The notes: generated from the sequence alone by a model not told the origin. Positions 42,440 through 51,971 are shown, counted from the first letter of the stretch. The stretch: 64,000 nt of DNA from Thiomicrorhabdus sp965603495 (GCA_965603495.1 CBFDDF010000003.1:62001-126000); one strand, 5' to 3'. Translations and numbers: made by a program.

Positions 42440-43738
42440 ATGAAGCAATCTGAATTAGATTTTATTAATACATTAAGACAATCTTCTCGGTATATCGAAC
42501 AGCACCGTGGGAAAACCTGTGTCGTTTATTTACCGGGCGAATTAATACAAGCTCCGGACACGTTAAAACAGCTGACACAGGACATTGGTTTACTGCATAA
42601 TCTGGGCTTAAAGATTGTCTTAGTCATGGGTGCTACGCCGCAAATTAATGCGGCATTAGAAGCCCACCACACTCCTTGGCAACATCATCAGCAATTCAGA
42701 ATCACCACTTTTGAAAGTTTACCCGTGTTTCAGCAAACCATTGGCATCGTTCGTAGCCAACTAGAGGCGGCTTTTAGCCAGGCGACCTGTATGCAGGCTA
42801 ATCCGTTAACCCTGATTTCCGGCAACTGGGTAATCGCCCAACCCAAAGGCGTTGTCGATGGTATTGATTTTCAATACACCGGTAAACTTAGAAAAATCAA
42901 CCATGCAGCCATATCAGCATCGCTCGCTGCGGGACAGATTGCCTTACTTACTCCACTTGCTTACTCCCTAACTGGTGAGGTTTTCAATCTAAATACGCTT
43001 GAACAGGCTTGCGAAGTCGCCAATGCTATCCAAGCAGATAAGCTCATGGTGTTTGGCAGCGCTTTACAACTTCAAGACTTACCTAAACAGCTGAGCATTC
43101 CTGAATTAGGCCGTCTGATTAAAAGTTCTAACAACCCAGCACAAGTGCGTTTACTACAACAACTTTCACAAACTAACCACACCGTGAAGCGTGTACACAT
43201 TATGGAACAAGAAAATCCAGGAGCCTTGCTACTGGAGCTGTTTACCCTTGATGGTGTTGGCACGCTTATCTTTAGTGATCGTTATCATCAACTACGCCCT
43301 GCCACCATTGATGATGTCGGAGGTATTCTAGACCTGATTTCACCATTAGAAGAGCAAGGCGTTTTAGTTAAACGCTCCAGAGAACGCCTTGAATTGGAAA
43401 TTGGAAACTTTATTGTGGTCGAAAGAGATCAACATATTATTGGCTGCGCGGCACTCTACCCCCTCTCAAATAATATGGGGGAATTAGCCTGTTTAGCCGT
43501 CCATGAAAGTTATCAAGGTAAGGAACTCGGCACAGAATTGCTTAAAGCGATTGAACAAAAAACAATCAGTTTAGGGCTGAACGGCTTATTCCTACTGACA
43601 ACACATACTCATCATTGGTTTATCGAACATGGTTTTAAGCTGGATTCTGTTTCCGCCTTACCTACTGAAAAACAATCCCTCTATAATTTTCAAAGACAAT
43701 CTAAAGTCCTGATAAAACAGCTGTCATCTCACAGCTAA
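42440..43738 (+). CDS. argA: N-acetylglutamate synthase
   Basis: The 432-residue enzyme starts arginine synthesis. An N-terminal amino-acid-kinase-like domain (about 1-290, 'LKIVLVMGATPQINAAL') senses arginine, and a C-terminal GNAT domain (about 290-432, 'LACLAVHESYQGKELGTELLKAIE') transfers the acetyl group. This is the classical bifunctional-looking ArgA. The presence of argJ at 53402, which can recycle acetyl groups, means ArgA may be mainly anaplerotic here. Confidence 0.95.
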   Translation: MKQSELDFINTLRQSSRYIEQHRGKTCVVYLPGELIQAPDTLKQLTQDIGLLHNLGLKIVLVMGATPQINAALEAHHTPWQHHQQFRITTFESLPVFQQTIGIVRSQLEAAFSQATCMQANPLTLISGNWVIAQPKGVVDGIDFQYTGKLRKINHAAISASLAAGQIALLTPLAYSLTGEVFNLNTLEQACEVANAIQADKLMVFGSALQLQDLPKQLSIPELGRLIKSSNNPAQVRLLQQLSQTNHTVKRVHIMEQENPGALLLELFTLDGVGTLIFSDRYHQLRPATIDDVGGILDLISPLEEQGVLVKRSRERLELEIGNFIVVERDQHIIGCAALYPLSNNMGELACLAVHESYQGKELGTELLKAIEQKTISLGLNGLFLLTTHTHHWFIEHGFKLDSVSALPTEKQSLYNFQRQSKVLIKQLSSHS

Positions 43739-43747
43739 AGCGAATCC

Positions 43748-44365
43748 ATGAAAAAAATTACTCAGATTAAAGACCGTTTTCGCGGTTTCTTACCCGTTGT
43801 GGTCGATGTTGAAACGGCGGGGTTTAATTGTGAAACCGATGCTTTATTAGAGATGGCGGTTGTCATGGTACAGATGAATGCTGCCGGGCATCTAGTACGC
43901 GGCTCGACATTTGATAAAAACATCTTGCCGTTCAAAGGCGCCAACATTGAACAAAGCGCCTTAAAATTCATTGGCATGGAAGACCCCTTCCACCCTTTTA
44001 GAGAAGCTATTCCAGAAAAAGAGGCTTTAACTGCTTTGTTCAAGCCCATTAATCATCAGCTCAAACTGCATGGCTGTACGCGTGCCATACTGGTCGGTCA
44101 CAATGCATTCTTTGATCTGAACTTTGTGCAAAAAGCCGCCGCACGTTGCCATATCAAATCCCCTTTTCATGATTTTAGTACGTTTGATACCGTCTCAATG
44201 GCTGGTTTGGCTTATGGTGAAACAGTTTTAGCTAAATCAGCTCAAGCAGCAGGTCTTGAATGGGACAATAGCCAGGCACACTCTGCCGTTTATGACACCG
44301 AAAAAACAGCCGATTTGTTCTGTACGATTGTTAATCAATGGCCGTTAACCAAAGCAGACCATTAG
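43748..44365 (+). CDS. rnt: Ribonuclease T
   Basis: The 205-residue DEDDh exonuclease trims 3' ends of tRNA and other stable RNAs. Exo motifs are 'VVDVETAGFN', 'LVGHNAFFDLNFV' and 'HSAVYDTEKTADLF', and the 'PFKGANIEQSALKFIGMEDPFHPFR' segment is typical of RNase T. It starts 9 bases after argA and is probably co-transcribed. Confidence 0.95.
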   Translation: MKKITQIKDRFRGFLPVVVDVETAGFNCETDALLEMAVVMVQMNAAGHLVRGSTFDKNILPFKGANIEQSALKFIGMEDPFHPFREAIPEKEALTALFKPINHQLKLHGCTRAILVGHNAFFDLNFVQKAAARCHIKSPFHDFSTFDTVSMAGLAYGETVLAKSAQAAGLEWDNSQAHSAVYDTEKTADLFCTIVNQWPLTKADH

Positions 44366-44395
44366 GTTCTTGAACAACCCATTCCAACTAGGGTT

Positions 44396-44407
44396 ACCAG
44401 GCCTGGT
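44396..44407. repeat. Dispersed palindrome ACCAGGCCTGGT, copy 9 (in a terminator)
   Basis: Exact copy 30 bases after the rnt stop. Symmetry extends to 18 bases (44393-44410), and TTTT follows on the plus strand, so it probably ends argA-rnt transcription. Confidence 0.9.
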
Positions 44408-44482
44408 AACTTTTAAAGTACTCAACACCTAATTTGTTTAGACTTTCGCTTCAGTGCCTACACCCCGGATTTTAGGCAATAA

Positions 44483-44506
44483 AAAAGGCACCCGAAGGTG
44501 CCTTTT
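44483..44506. terminator. Bidirectional terminator between rnt and grxD
   Basis: AAAAGGCACC and GGTGCCTTTT form a stem with a CGAA loop, giving U-tracts on either strand. Confidence 0.9.
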
Positions 44507-44575
44507 ATCATTTGAATGCAATCTGACAGATTGCTAATATAGTAATGCTTCGCACTACACTTCAAATTTCAAATC

Positions 44576-44929
44576 TTATTTTGCTGCATTCTGAGCGTTT
44601 GCATCAGCCATCATTTTCTTCAACTCGCCTGATTCCGCCAACTCTAAAGTAATATCACAACCACCTTGAAGTTCGCCAGCAATGTATAGCTGTGGGAATG
44701 TTGGCCAATCCTGATACTTTGGAAGGTGTTCGAAAATAGTCGCATCTGCTAAAATATTTACAAAAGCGAACTTTTCACCCGTCTCAGCGAGCGCTTGCGC
44801 TGCACGACTCGAAAAACCACAAGATGGCATTTGTGGCGTGCCTTTCATATACAGCACGACAGGGTTATTAGTCACTTGACTGTGAATTCGCTCTAAAGTC
44901 TCTTGTACTACTGGATCTTGGTTTTCCAT
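44576..44929 (-). CDS. grxD: Monothiol glutaredoxin, Grx4 type
   Basis: The 117-residue protein has the active-site 'CGFS' ('MPSCGFSSRAAQAL') and 'GGCDI' glutathione-binding motif of CGFS glutaredoxins, which bind and transfer 2Fe-2S clusters. Two ATG codons lie at the start. The one at 44929 has AAGGA seven bases upstream and is preferred. Confidence 0.95.
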   Translation of the reverse strand: MENQDPVVQETLERIHSQVTNNPVVLYMKGTPQMPSCGFSSRAAQALAETGEKFAFVNILADATIFEHLPKYQDWPTFPQLYIAGELQGGCDITLELAESGELKKMMADANAQNAAK

Positions 44930-45022
44930 CAACATATCCTTATCTTAAATTTTGTCAATTTTAATTTCCGACTACTTTACTAGGTTATAGCGCAAATTCA
45001 TAGTATTTTATTTGCGCACCGA

Positions 45023-46846
45023 TTAAATGCTTTTATCAACATGCTTTTGCAACCAAAATTCTAATAAGGCTGCATGCCATAACTTACTGCCCTGAATGGC
45101 GGTAAAACTTTGCGGCGCCTCTGGGTTTTCTAACAGTTGTTGTAATTTGTCTTGATTGAAAATCCCACGTTTTTTGGCTTGTGGTGAGGTTAATAAGGTT
45201 TTCATGTATTCAAAAAACTCGCCTCGCACGTATTTCAAAGCCGGCATTGGAAATGCCACTTTAGGACGATCGATAATCTCATCAGGCACTAAGCCACGCG
45301 CAATCTCTTTTAAGATATGCTTACCATCACTCTTTACTTTAAGCTCTATCGGTGCGGCCATCGCAGTTTCCACCAACTTATGGTCTAAAAAAGGCACACG
45401 CGCTTCCAAGCCCCAGGCCATGGTCATATTATCTACCCGTTTAACTGGATCATCGACAATCAAAGTTGTCACATCCAAGCGCAATACCTGATCTAAAAAT
45501 GTATCGGCTCCAGGGTCGGTTAACTGATCGCCTATTAAAATAGATGTAACATCCTCTATATGATACTCAGGATTAACCACCTCTAACCACTCTTGATGCG
45601 AGCGATCAAAATAATGTGGTGCAAAGGCATTAACGGCATCCTGCGGGTTACTCAAGTCAACATTTAGACCTGCCTGATACATTTTGGGATACCAAGAATA
45701 CCCGCCAAACACTTCATCTGCGCCTTGGCCAGACATCACCACCTTAACCTTTTCAGAGACCTTTTCAGATAACAGATAAAACGCTACTGCATCTTGACCG
45801 ACCATCGGTTCAGACATAGCCGCAATGGCTTCATGTAACCGAGGTAAAACATCCGAGTTGGAAATCATATACTGTTGATGATCGGTTTTATAACGTGCGA
45901 CGACTAAATCCGAAAACTCAAACTCATTGCCTTTTTCTTCTGGCGCATCTTCAAAACCAATTGAAAAAGTCTTGATATTTTTCACGCCTGCTTCATGCAA
46001 CATCGCCACTAATAAACTGGAATCCAAACCGCCAGAGAGCAAAACCCCCACAGGTACATCTGCCGCCGTCAAACGTTTATGCACAGCGTCTTTCAAATCT
46101 TCATGAATCAAATCTATCCAGGCCTGGTCAGTTTGCGGCGCTGGTTTGCCATGAATTTCAATCGGGCGTTTTGCCTCTAAATGCCAAAAGCGTTTCTTAT
46201 ACATTTGGCCATCTGGATTAACAATCATCCAATGACCTGGCTCAAGCTTTTTGACCCCCTTTAAAATAGTATGTGGCGCAGGAATCACGGCATGCAAGGT
46301 CAATTGATGATGCAGACCAATTGGATCAATATCCGTATCAATATCATCGCCCGTTAATAACGCCTGAGTATTCGATGCAAAACGTAGCCCTCCGTCAACC
46401 GGTGCATAATAGAGCGGTTTAATACCCACTCTGTCACGCGCCAACAATAACTGCTGTTGATCGTCATCCCAAATGGCAAACGCAAACATCCCTTCAAAGT
46501 GTTGCACACACTCCAAACCCCATTGACGGTAAGCTTTCAGAATTACTTCGGTATCGGAATGTGTTACAAATTCATGACCTAATGCTTCTAACTCAACCGT
46601 CAGACTCTGGTAGTTATAGATACAGCCATTAAAGACCAAAGAAAACTCTTTATCGTGCATTGGCTGGTGACCCGCATCAGATAAATCAATGATAGACAGT
46701 CGACGATGACCTAGTGCAACCTGATCCCTAATCCAAACCCCTTCATCATCCGGTCCGCGTTGTTCCATCTCTCTCAACATAGGATTCAAACGCGAGATAT
46801 CTGCCTGTTGACCATCCCAATATATTTCACCGCAAATTCCGCACAT
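45023..46846 (-). CDS. asnB: Asparagine synthase (glutamine-hydrolysing)
   Basis: The 607-residue enzyme has an N-terminal class II glutaminase domain (nucleophile Cys2 in 'MCGICG', 'RGPDDEG', about 1-200) and a C-terminal synthase domain with the pyrophosphate loop 'LLSGGLDSSLLVAM' (about 268). Relatives are used either for asparagine synthesis or to amidate surface sugars and peptides; no sugar cluster is nearby, so plain asparagine synthesis is more likely. A one-mismatch palindrome lies at 46117. Confidence 0.9.
   Translation of the reverse strand: MCGICGEIYWDGQQADISRLNPMLREMEQRGPDDEGVWIRDQVALGHRRLSIIDLSDAGHQPMHDKEFSLVFNGCIYNYQSLTVELEALGHEFVTHSDTEVILKAYRQWGLECVQHFEGMFAFAIWDDDQQQLLLARDRVGIKPLYYAPVDGGLRFASNTQALLTGDDIDTDIDPIGLHHQLTLHAVIPAPHTILKGVKKLEPGHWMIVNPDGQMYKKRFWHLEAKRPIEIHGKPAPQTDQAWIDLIHEDLKDAVHKRLTAADVPVGVLLSGGLDSSLLVAMLHEAGVKNIKTFSIGFEDAPEEKGNEFEFSDLVVARYKTDHQQYMISNSDVLPRLHEAIAAMSEPMVGQDAVAFYLLSEKVSEKVKVVMSGQGADEVFGGYSWYPKMYQAGLNVDLSNPQDAVNAFAPHYFDRSHQEWLEVVNPEYHIEDVTSILIGDQLTDPGADTFLDQVLRLDVTTLIVDDPVKRVDNMTMAWGLEARVPFLDHKLVETAMAAPIELKVKSDGKHILKEIARGLVPDEIIDRPKVAFPMPALKYVRGEFFEYMKTLLTSPQAKKRGIFNQDKLQQLLENPEAPQSFTAIQGSKLWHAALLEFWLQKHVDKSI
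46117..46128. repeat. Dispersed palindrome variant TCCAGGCCTGGT
   Basis: First base differs; the 10-bp core is intact. It lies in asnB, in the frame GAC-CAG-GCC-TGG-ATA (Asp-Gln-Ala-Trp-Ile). Confidence 0.85.
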
Positions 46847-47053
46847 AACACCACTTCTTCAAAATTATTTGTCTGTTTTTATTAAGGCACTATATTACCT
46901 GTTTATGGTTTTTGGTGAAAATATTAAATGATTAACCTCACTATGAGTGCGTTTTAATGTAGAGACAAAGTTTTATTAAGTTTACCCCCGTTCTATTTTT
47001 TGCTAACCTACAAACCTTATGTCAGTTAATACTCTGCTGTATTACTAGGAATT

Positions 47054-47929
47054 ATGAATATGCATTGGTTCACGAAACGGCTCCCTTATATTGCACTATT
47101 TCTGTTAGTGACAACCTTTCAAGCCAAGGCCAACAATATTGTGCATACGATTTCAGCCTTTAACCTCAAGGCTGATGCAGAGTATGTAATCGGAGATGTG
47201 GATAAAACCGCTGTTCTGATTCTTCACGGCTTTTTAACCACCAACAAGTTCCATACGGTCGTGGCGATGGCTAAAGCCCTACAAGACGAAGGCTACACCA
47301 CCTTAACGCCCACACTTACACTGAACACCTCTCAACGCCAGGCCTCCGTTAAATGTAACGCTATCCACACCCACACATTGGAAAGAGATGTCATTGAGGT
47401 GACTGAATGGATTCAATATCTGCATGATCAAGGCCATAAGAAAATTGTGGTACTTGGCCACTCTAGTGGTAGCGTAGAACTGATTGAACTCTTAAATAAT
47501 CACAAAGATATCGGTATAGAAGCAGCTATATTCACCAGTCTGTTTTATTTAACAGACGATGAGCGGGGAACCCTAAAGAATGAAGTAGGCTACGCCCAAC
47601 AAGCGCTAAAAGAAAATCGTAATCGACCTCATAAATACAGTTTTTTATTCTGCAAGAGCAATTACTATGCAACGCCAGAAAGTTTTCTTTCCTATCTAAA
47701 GCTAGACCGTCAGTACATTCTTGACTCGCTTAAGAACCTGACCATTCCAAGCTACACTATTATGGGGAGTTCAGACAAGCGCTACCAAAGCGTGGGCGAA
47801 AATTGGTTGGCTGAGTTAGAAAAAACCGGCACCGATCTAATCATCATTGATGGCGCTAACCACTTTTTCTCCAGTGAACATGAGTTTGATTTGCAAGATA
47901 GCCTCATTAAAATCATGCAAGAGTTTTAG
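47054..47929 (+). CDS. Exported alpha/beta hydrolase
   Basis: The 291-residue protein has a signal peptide ('YIALFLLVTTFQAKA') and an alpha/beta-hydrolase core: oxyanion sequence 'LILHGFLTTNKF', nucleophile elbow 'GHSSGS' with the Ser near residue 142, and a late 'DGANHFF' with the catalytic His. DUF3530-like and related exported hydrolases show the same plan. Substrate unknown. It is separated by 16 bases from a GGDEF/EAL gene, with which it is likely co-transcribed. Confidence 0.75.
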   Translation: MNMHWFTKRLPYIALFLLVTTFQAKANNIVHTISAFNLKADAEYVIGDVDKTAVLILHGFLTTNKFHTVVAMAKALQDEGYTTLTPTLTLNTSQRQASVKCNAIHTHTLERDVIEVTEWIQYLHDQGHKKIVVLGHSSGSVELIELLNNHKDIGIEAAIFTSLFYLTDDERGTLKNEVGYAQQALKENRNRPHKYSFLFCKSNYYATPESFLSYLKLDRQYILDSLKNLTIPSYTIMGSSDKRYQSVGENWLAELEKTGTDLIIIDGANHFFSSEHEFDLQDSLIKIMQEF

Positions 47930-47945
47930 AGTGAAGAATTCCTAA

Positions 47946-50195
47946 ATGGCTCTGCACACCAAACACTTTATTACTCGGTCTCTAAAGTTCTATTTCCTGA
48001 GCTTTTTATTAACGAGTCTAGTATTGCTGATGCTCCTTAACTGGTCCCTTTACCGTGAAGGCCAAAAGATACAGCAGACTGTGCACATGCAAGCACAATT
48101 TGAAGCCAAAAAAGAGATGGAGGCTATTTTCAAAAAAACATTAAGTGAACTTCACGAAACTCTAAAAGAGTTAAGTGTGTGGGATGAAGTTCATCAACAA
48201 CTCCACGACCCTAGCTATTACTTCTATTGGCGCGATGATCGACTTATAGAGAGCTCTTATTTCAAAAAAAGTTTCCATCAGCTAGAGATTTATAATTCTC
48301 ACAAAACATTACTTACACCCGCCTCTCCTGGAAATATTGTTGCTAACCCTCTACCCCTAAGCTTTAGTACTTTAAACCCTACAGTTTTTTTCTTGGAAAA
48401 CAAGGAAACAAACCTAAACCTGTTTAAACCTATTTACGCGAGAAGTTCGGAAGAAATTTTAGGCTACATAGGGGTTTCGCTTGATTTACTCTCTTATTTA
48501 CTAACTGAAAACACCTTCCTACATGTCGATAAAAGCACCCTATCATTTAATGGCCAAGGCTCAGTGCCTTTAAGCGAAATAATGGAACACGTCAAATATC
48601 AACCCGTTGCTAATCCTGTGACGGATTATTTATGGCAACTGATTCAAGAATTTATCTTACAACTCATAGTGTTATTACTGGTAACGAGTATATTTATCTC
48701 AGTGATTTTTAATAAGTTATTCAACCACCCACTAGAAGTCATTTCTCAATATCTACATCGCCTTAAAAGAAACCCTAAAGAGGCACAACAACCGCCTCAA
48801 GAGACGTTTTACCTTAGGGAGTTTCAAGAGTTAAAGGAATCTATCCACGATTATCATCGTGACCTACAGGCAACCCAGCAAGCACTCGACAATCAAAACC
48901 AAACCGTTTGGGATCAAGCACGGCGTGATTCCTTGACAAATATCTATAACCGCAGAGCATTCGATGAAGCTTGGAATGATGTACTGATGAATATTGAGCA
49001 TGACAAGGTCACCACCTGTTTCATGCTATTTGATTGTGATTTTTTCAAAGCACTGAATGATACTTATGGCCATGAAATTGGAGATGATGTCATTCAAATT
49101 TCCGCCTTAACCATTCAACAAACCCTACCGATGGAATGTCCACCATACAGAATTGGTGGCGATGAATTTGCCGTCATACTCCAGAATAAAAGCATCGAAC
49201 AGACCGTTGCAATTGCTGAGAAATGTTTGCAAGCCTTAAAAAACTACAACTTTAGTAGCATTGGCATTAAAGAGAAACTCTCTTTTAGTGTCGGGATTAG
49301 TTATGTCATACCGAATAACTCTACTGATTTTGCCAATGACCTTGCTAGCTTACCTCGTCAAGCTGATATCGCAATGTACAAAGCCAAACAATCTCTCCAA
49401 CACAAAGTGCAGTGTTATGACAAACAGCTTGAATCACAAGCCCTTTCTCTGGTCTCAAATGAAACGGTTAGCGCCATCGTTAATGCAATTCATACCGGTG
49501 AAAATATCAAGATGCATTTTCAGCCGATCCAGTCACTACAAACAGGTGAAGTTTATTTTGAATCGCTTATCCGCATTCAAAACAATCACAGTTTAATTTA
49601 TCCAAATGACATTTTCGCGGTGGTTCAACGCCGACGCCTAGAAGTCGAATTGGACACACAAGTCATTCAGAAAATTTTAAGTATCGTAATCGCCGGCAAG
49701 CTACCAAAAGACACTGGAATTGCCATTAACATTTCAGGAAAAACGCTTTTACAACCTCAGTTCACATCGCTCTTTGCAGATTTCATCCCTTACTTAAAGT
49801 CCTATAAACTGGTTATAGAGGTCACCGAAAATATTTTAATCGATCATATGGAATATGCTCAAACTGTACTTAATGAGCTTCGGCAACAAGGCTTCTTAAT
49901 CGCTTTAGATGATTTTGGAAGTGGTTACTCCTCTATTCGATATTTGGCGCATATGCCTGTCGATATCATTAAGTTTGATATGAGTATGACACTTGCCCTA
50001 AATGCGGATCAGAAGACCAAAAATATTATTGAGTCAACGGCAGACATGGTTTTACGCTCTGGGTATGACCTGGTTATGGAAGGTATTGAAGATCAAGACA
50101 TGTATGACAAGGCGCAAAAATCGGGCGCGACCCACCTGCAAGGCTATCTATTAGGTAAGCCGAATATCACGCCAACCCTTCCTAAACATGGTTAA
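47946..50195 (+). CDS. Membrane GGDEF-EAL protein (cyclic-di-GMP turnover)
   Basis: The 749-residue protein has two membrane helices (about 17-33 and 231-252) flanking a periplasmic CHASE4-like sensor, a short coiled region, a GGDEF domain and an EAL domain. The diguanylate cyclase motif Gly404-Gly-Asp-Glu-Phe408 is intact, and there is no RxxD inhibitory site just before it. The EAL motif reads Glu539-Ser-Leu, while 'ALDDFGSGYSS' and 'VMEGIED' are intact, so phosphodiesterase activity is likely. It could do either or both activities. Its stop region overlaps the coaE start by eight bases. Orn, which degrades pGpG, is elsewhere in the window. Confidence 0.9.
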   Translation: MALHTKHFITRSLKFYFLSFLLTSLVLLMLLNWSLYREGQKIQQTVHMQAQFEAKKEMEAIFKKTLSELHETLKELSVWDEVHQQLHDPSYYFYWRDDRLIESSYFKKSFHQLEIYNSHKTLLTPASPGNIVANPLPLSFSTLNPTVFFLENKETNLNLFKPIYARSSEEILGYIGVSLDLLSYLLTENTFLHVDKSTLSFNGQGSVPLSEIMEHVKYQPVANPVTDYLWQLIQEFILQLIVLLLVTSIFISVIFNKLFNHPLEVISQYLHRLKRNPKEAQQPPQETFYLREFQELKESIHDYHRDLQATQQALDNQNQTVWDQARRDSLTNIYNRRAFDEAWNDVLMNIEHDKVTTCFMLFDCDFFKALNDTYGHEIGDDVIQISALTIQQTLPMECPPYRIGGDEFAVILQNKSIEQTVAIAEKCLQALKNYNFSSIGIKEKLSFSVGISYVIPNNSTDFANDLASLPRQADIAMYKAKQSLQHKVQCYDKQLESQALSLVSNETVSAIVNAIHTGENIKMHFQPIQSLQTGEVYFESLIRIQNNHSLIYPNDIFAVVQRRRLEVELDTQVIQKILSIVIAGKLPKDTGIAINISGKTLLQPQFTSLFADFIPYLKSYKLVIEVTENILIDHMEYAQTVLNELRQQGFLIALDDFGSGYSSIRYLAHMPVDIIKFDMSMTLALNADQKTKNIIESTADMVLRSGYDLVMEGIEDQDMYDKAQKSGATHLQGYLLGKPNITPTLPKHG

Positions 50196-50880
50196 GCAAT
50201 CGATGCAGTCTCAGATGAGCCAGCAACCGCCAACCCCCCCTAAAATCATCGGATTAACGGGCGGCATTGGCTCCGGTAAGAGTACGATAAGCCAACTGTT
50301 CGCAAACTATGGCATTCCAACGATTGATACCGACCTGATCGCCCGCCAAGTTGTGATACCCGGTTCAGTAGGATTACAAAAAATCCGCCAAATATTTGGG
50401 AAAACCATTTTACAAGAAGATGGCACACTCAACCGCGGGCACCTGCGTGAACTTATTTTTAACGATCCTACTGCAAAACAGCAGCTAGAAGCCATTTTAC
50501 ACCCACTGATTCAAGCCGAAACAGAATCACAAGTCGCATGCCTCGTTAAAAAATCACGCACTGGCAATCCCCTACCATTTGTACTGGTAGCCATTCCACT
50601 CCTGGTAGAAGGCATACTAAAACAGGGGCATAAACCAGAATACATTGATGAGATTTGGGTGATTGATAGCCCACAAGAACAACAAATCCAGAGAGCTTGC
50701 CAGAGAGATCAAAGCACAACCACTCAGATTGAAAAAATCATCGCGATGCAAGCCTCTCGAGCGCAACGCTTAGCTGTGGCAGATCGCATCATTCATAATG
50801 ATGGTAATCTTGAGAAACTAAAGCTGCAGGTTCAACAGATTATGCAGCGTTTTACGACACACGATAATCAGTCATTTTAG
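50188..50880 (+). CDS. coaE: Dephospho-CoA kinase
   Basis: The 230-residue kinase makes the last step of coenzyme A synthesis. The P-loop 'GLTGGIGSGKST' begins near residue 22, with 'DTDLIARQVV' and 'LVAIPLLVEG' behind it. The ATG at 50188 overlaps the GGDEF/EAL gene. ATG codons at 50203 and 50215 are also possible and would give a more usual N-terminus. It is followed by a convergent Nudix-ThiE gene, as coaE is often near mutT in gammaproteobacteria. Confidence 0.95.
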   Translation: MVKQSMQSQMSQQPPTPPKIIGLTGGIGSGKSTISQLFANYGIPTIDTDLIARQVVIPGSVGLQKIRQIFGKTILQEDGTLNRGHLRELIFNDPTAKQQLEAILHPLIQAETESQVACLVKKSRTGNPLPFVLVAIPLLVEGILKQGHKPEYIDEIWVIDSPQEQQIQRACQRDQSTTTQIEKIIAMQASRAQRLAVADRIIHNDGNLEKLKLQVQQIMQRFTTHDNQSF

Positions 50881-50950
50881 ACATACTAACGTTGCACTAA
50901 GTCGCCATGACAACCCGAAGACTTTAACAATTAAAGTTCAAATTGGTTTG

Positions 50951-50962
50951 ACCAGGCCAGGT
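50951..50962. repeat. Dispersed palindrome variant ACCAGGCCAGGT
   Basis: One mismatch (T to A), 70 bases after the coaE stop. Both halves still read CCAGG. GTTTGA and TCAAAC arms flank it and could pair. Confidence 0.65.
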
Positions 50963-51032
50963 AGTTATCAAACTTCGCGTCTTTACAAATTCTTGTTGAA
51001 TCTCTTTTTAGCCGTTTAAACAAAATTAATGG

Positions 51033-51971
51033 CTAACTTGGCCAAAACCCTGAAATCGCTGCTACACCTTGTCCGCCTAATTTTTTGGCTTTTTCAACAT
51101 CTTCAGGCTGCATGCCTCCTAAAGCAAACACAGGAATTGGAAGCTCTTTCACCAAATCGGCAAACTTTTGCCAACCTATTCCAGGCACTCCTGGGTGAGA
51201 TGATGTTTCCTTGACGGGAGAGAGCAGAATAAAATCGGCCTCAATTTTCAGAGCCTGCTCAATATCTTCTGGAGTATGCGTTGAAACTCCGAGCAATTTA
51301 TCTTTGGCAATCGGTCGTATTTGATATTCAAAAATCACATTCGAAGCGAGTTGCACGCCGTCCGCCTCAGGTAATAACGCCAATAATTCCGGCTGTCCAT
51401 TCAATAAAATTTTAGCCTGGTACTGATGCGCCAGCTCAATTGCGCTTGCTGCCAATGGCAAAAACTCGGCTTCGGATAAATTCTTAGCGCGTAACTGACA
51501 TAATCTAATACCATTTTCAAAAGCAAGCTGTAGGCGTTTTAAAGCATCGTCCTTATTTTCAAACCCACCCGAAATCATATATTTATCTGCTAACTGTAAT
51601 GCCATAACAACTCCTCTATTGGCTTCTGGAAACGGTATCGTTGTCAAATCCGCAATCGGAGTCCAAACAACTTCTTGCCCCTCATTACCTAGTGGTTCGC
51701 TCTGAAAGGTCTCGGTGATGTAAATATTTAAGCGTACCTTAACCGATGGGTATGTCCAAGGAATGGTTAGTAAAGGTCGCCATTCTGATGTATCGATGGC
51801 CAGCTCTTCTAAAAACTCTCTTTTAAGCGCACTTTCAATCGTTTCACCCGCTTCTACTTTACCCCCCGGAAATTCCCAGAGACCTGCAAAGGATTGCTGG
51901 GATTGTCGTCGACTTAGACAGACCTCATTCCCCCTTTTTAGAACGCCAATTGCGATTTCTTGATACAACAC
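51033..51971 (-). CDS. MutT-type Nudix hydrolase fused to ThiE-like domain
   Basis: The 312-residue protein has an N-terminal MutT domain (about 1-130) with the Nudix box in 'GGKVEAGETIESALKREFLEELAI', which hydrolyses 8-oxo-dGTP, and a C-terminal domain (about 135-312) of the thiamine-phosphate-synthase/TenI fold ('GIRLCQLRAKNLSEAEFL', 'LLGVSTHTPEDIEQAL', 'PVFALGGMQPEDVEKAKKLGGQGVAAISGF'). The fusion is known in several gammaproteobacteria, where the ThiE part seems not to be required for thiamine synthesis. It starts with GTG at 51971. Confidence 0.9.
   Translation of the reverse strand: MLYQEIAIGVLKRGNEVCLSRRQSQQSFAGLWEFPGGKVEAGETIESALKREFLEELAIDTSEWRPLLTIPWTYPSVKVRLNIYITETFQSEPLGNEGQEVVWTPIADLTTIPFPEANRGVVMALQLADKYMISGGFENKDDALKRLQLAFENGIRLCQLRAKNLSEAEFLPLAASAIELAHQYQAKILLNGQPELLALLPEADGVQLASNVIFEYQIRPIAKDKLLGVSTHTPEDIEQALKIEADFILLSPVKETSSHPGVPGIGWQKFADLVKELPIPVFALGGMQPEDVEKAKKLGGQGVAAISGFWPS

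Noticed and set aside
45413..45424. CCAGGCCATGGT in asnB as a palindrome copy
   Set aside because: One base is inserted relative to the motif, and the symmetry is lost.
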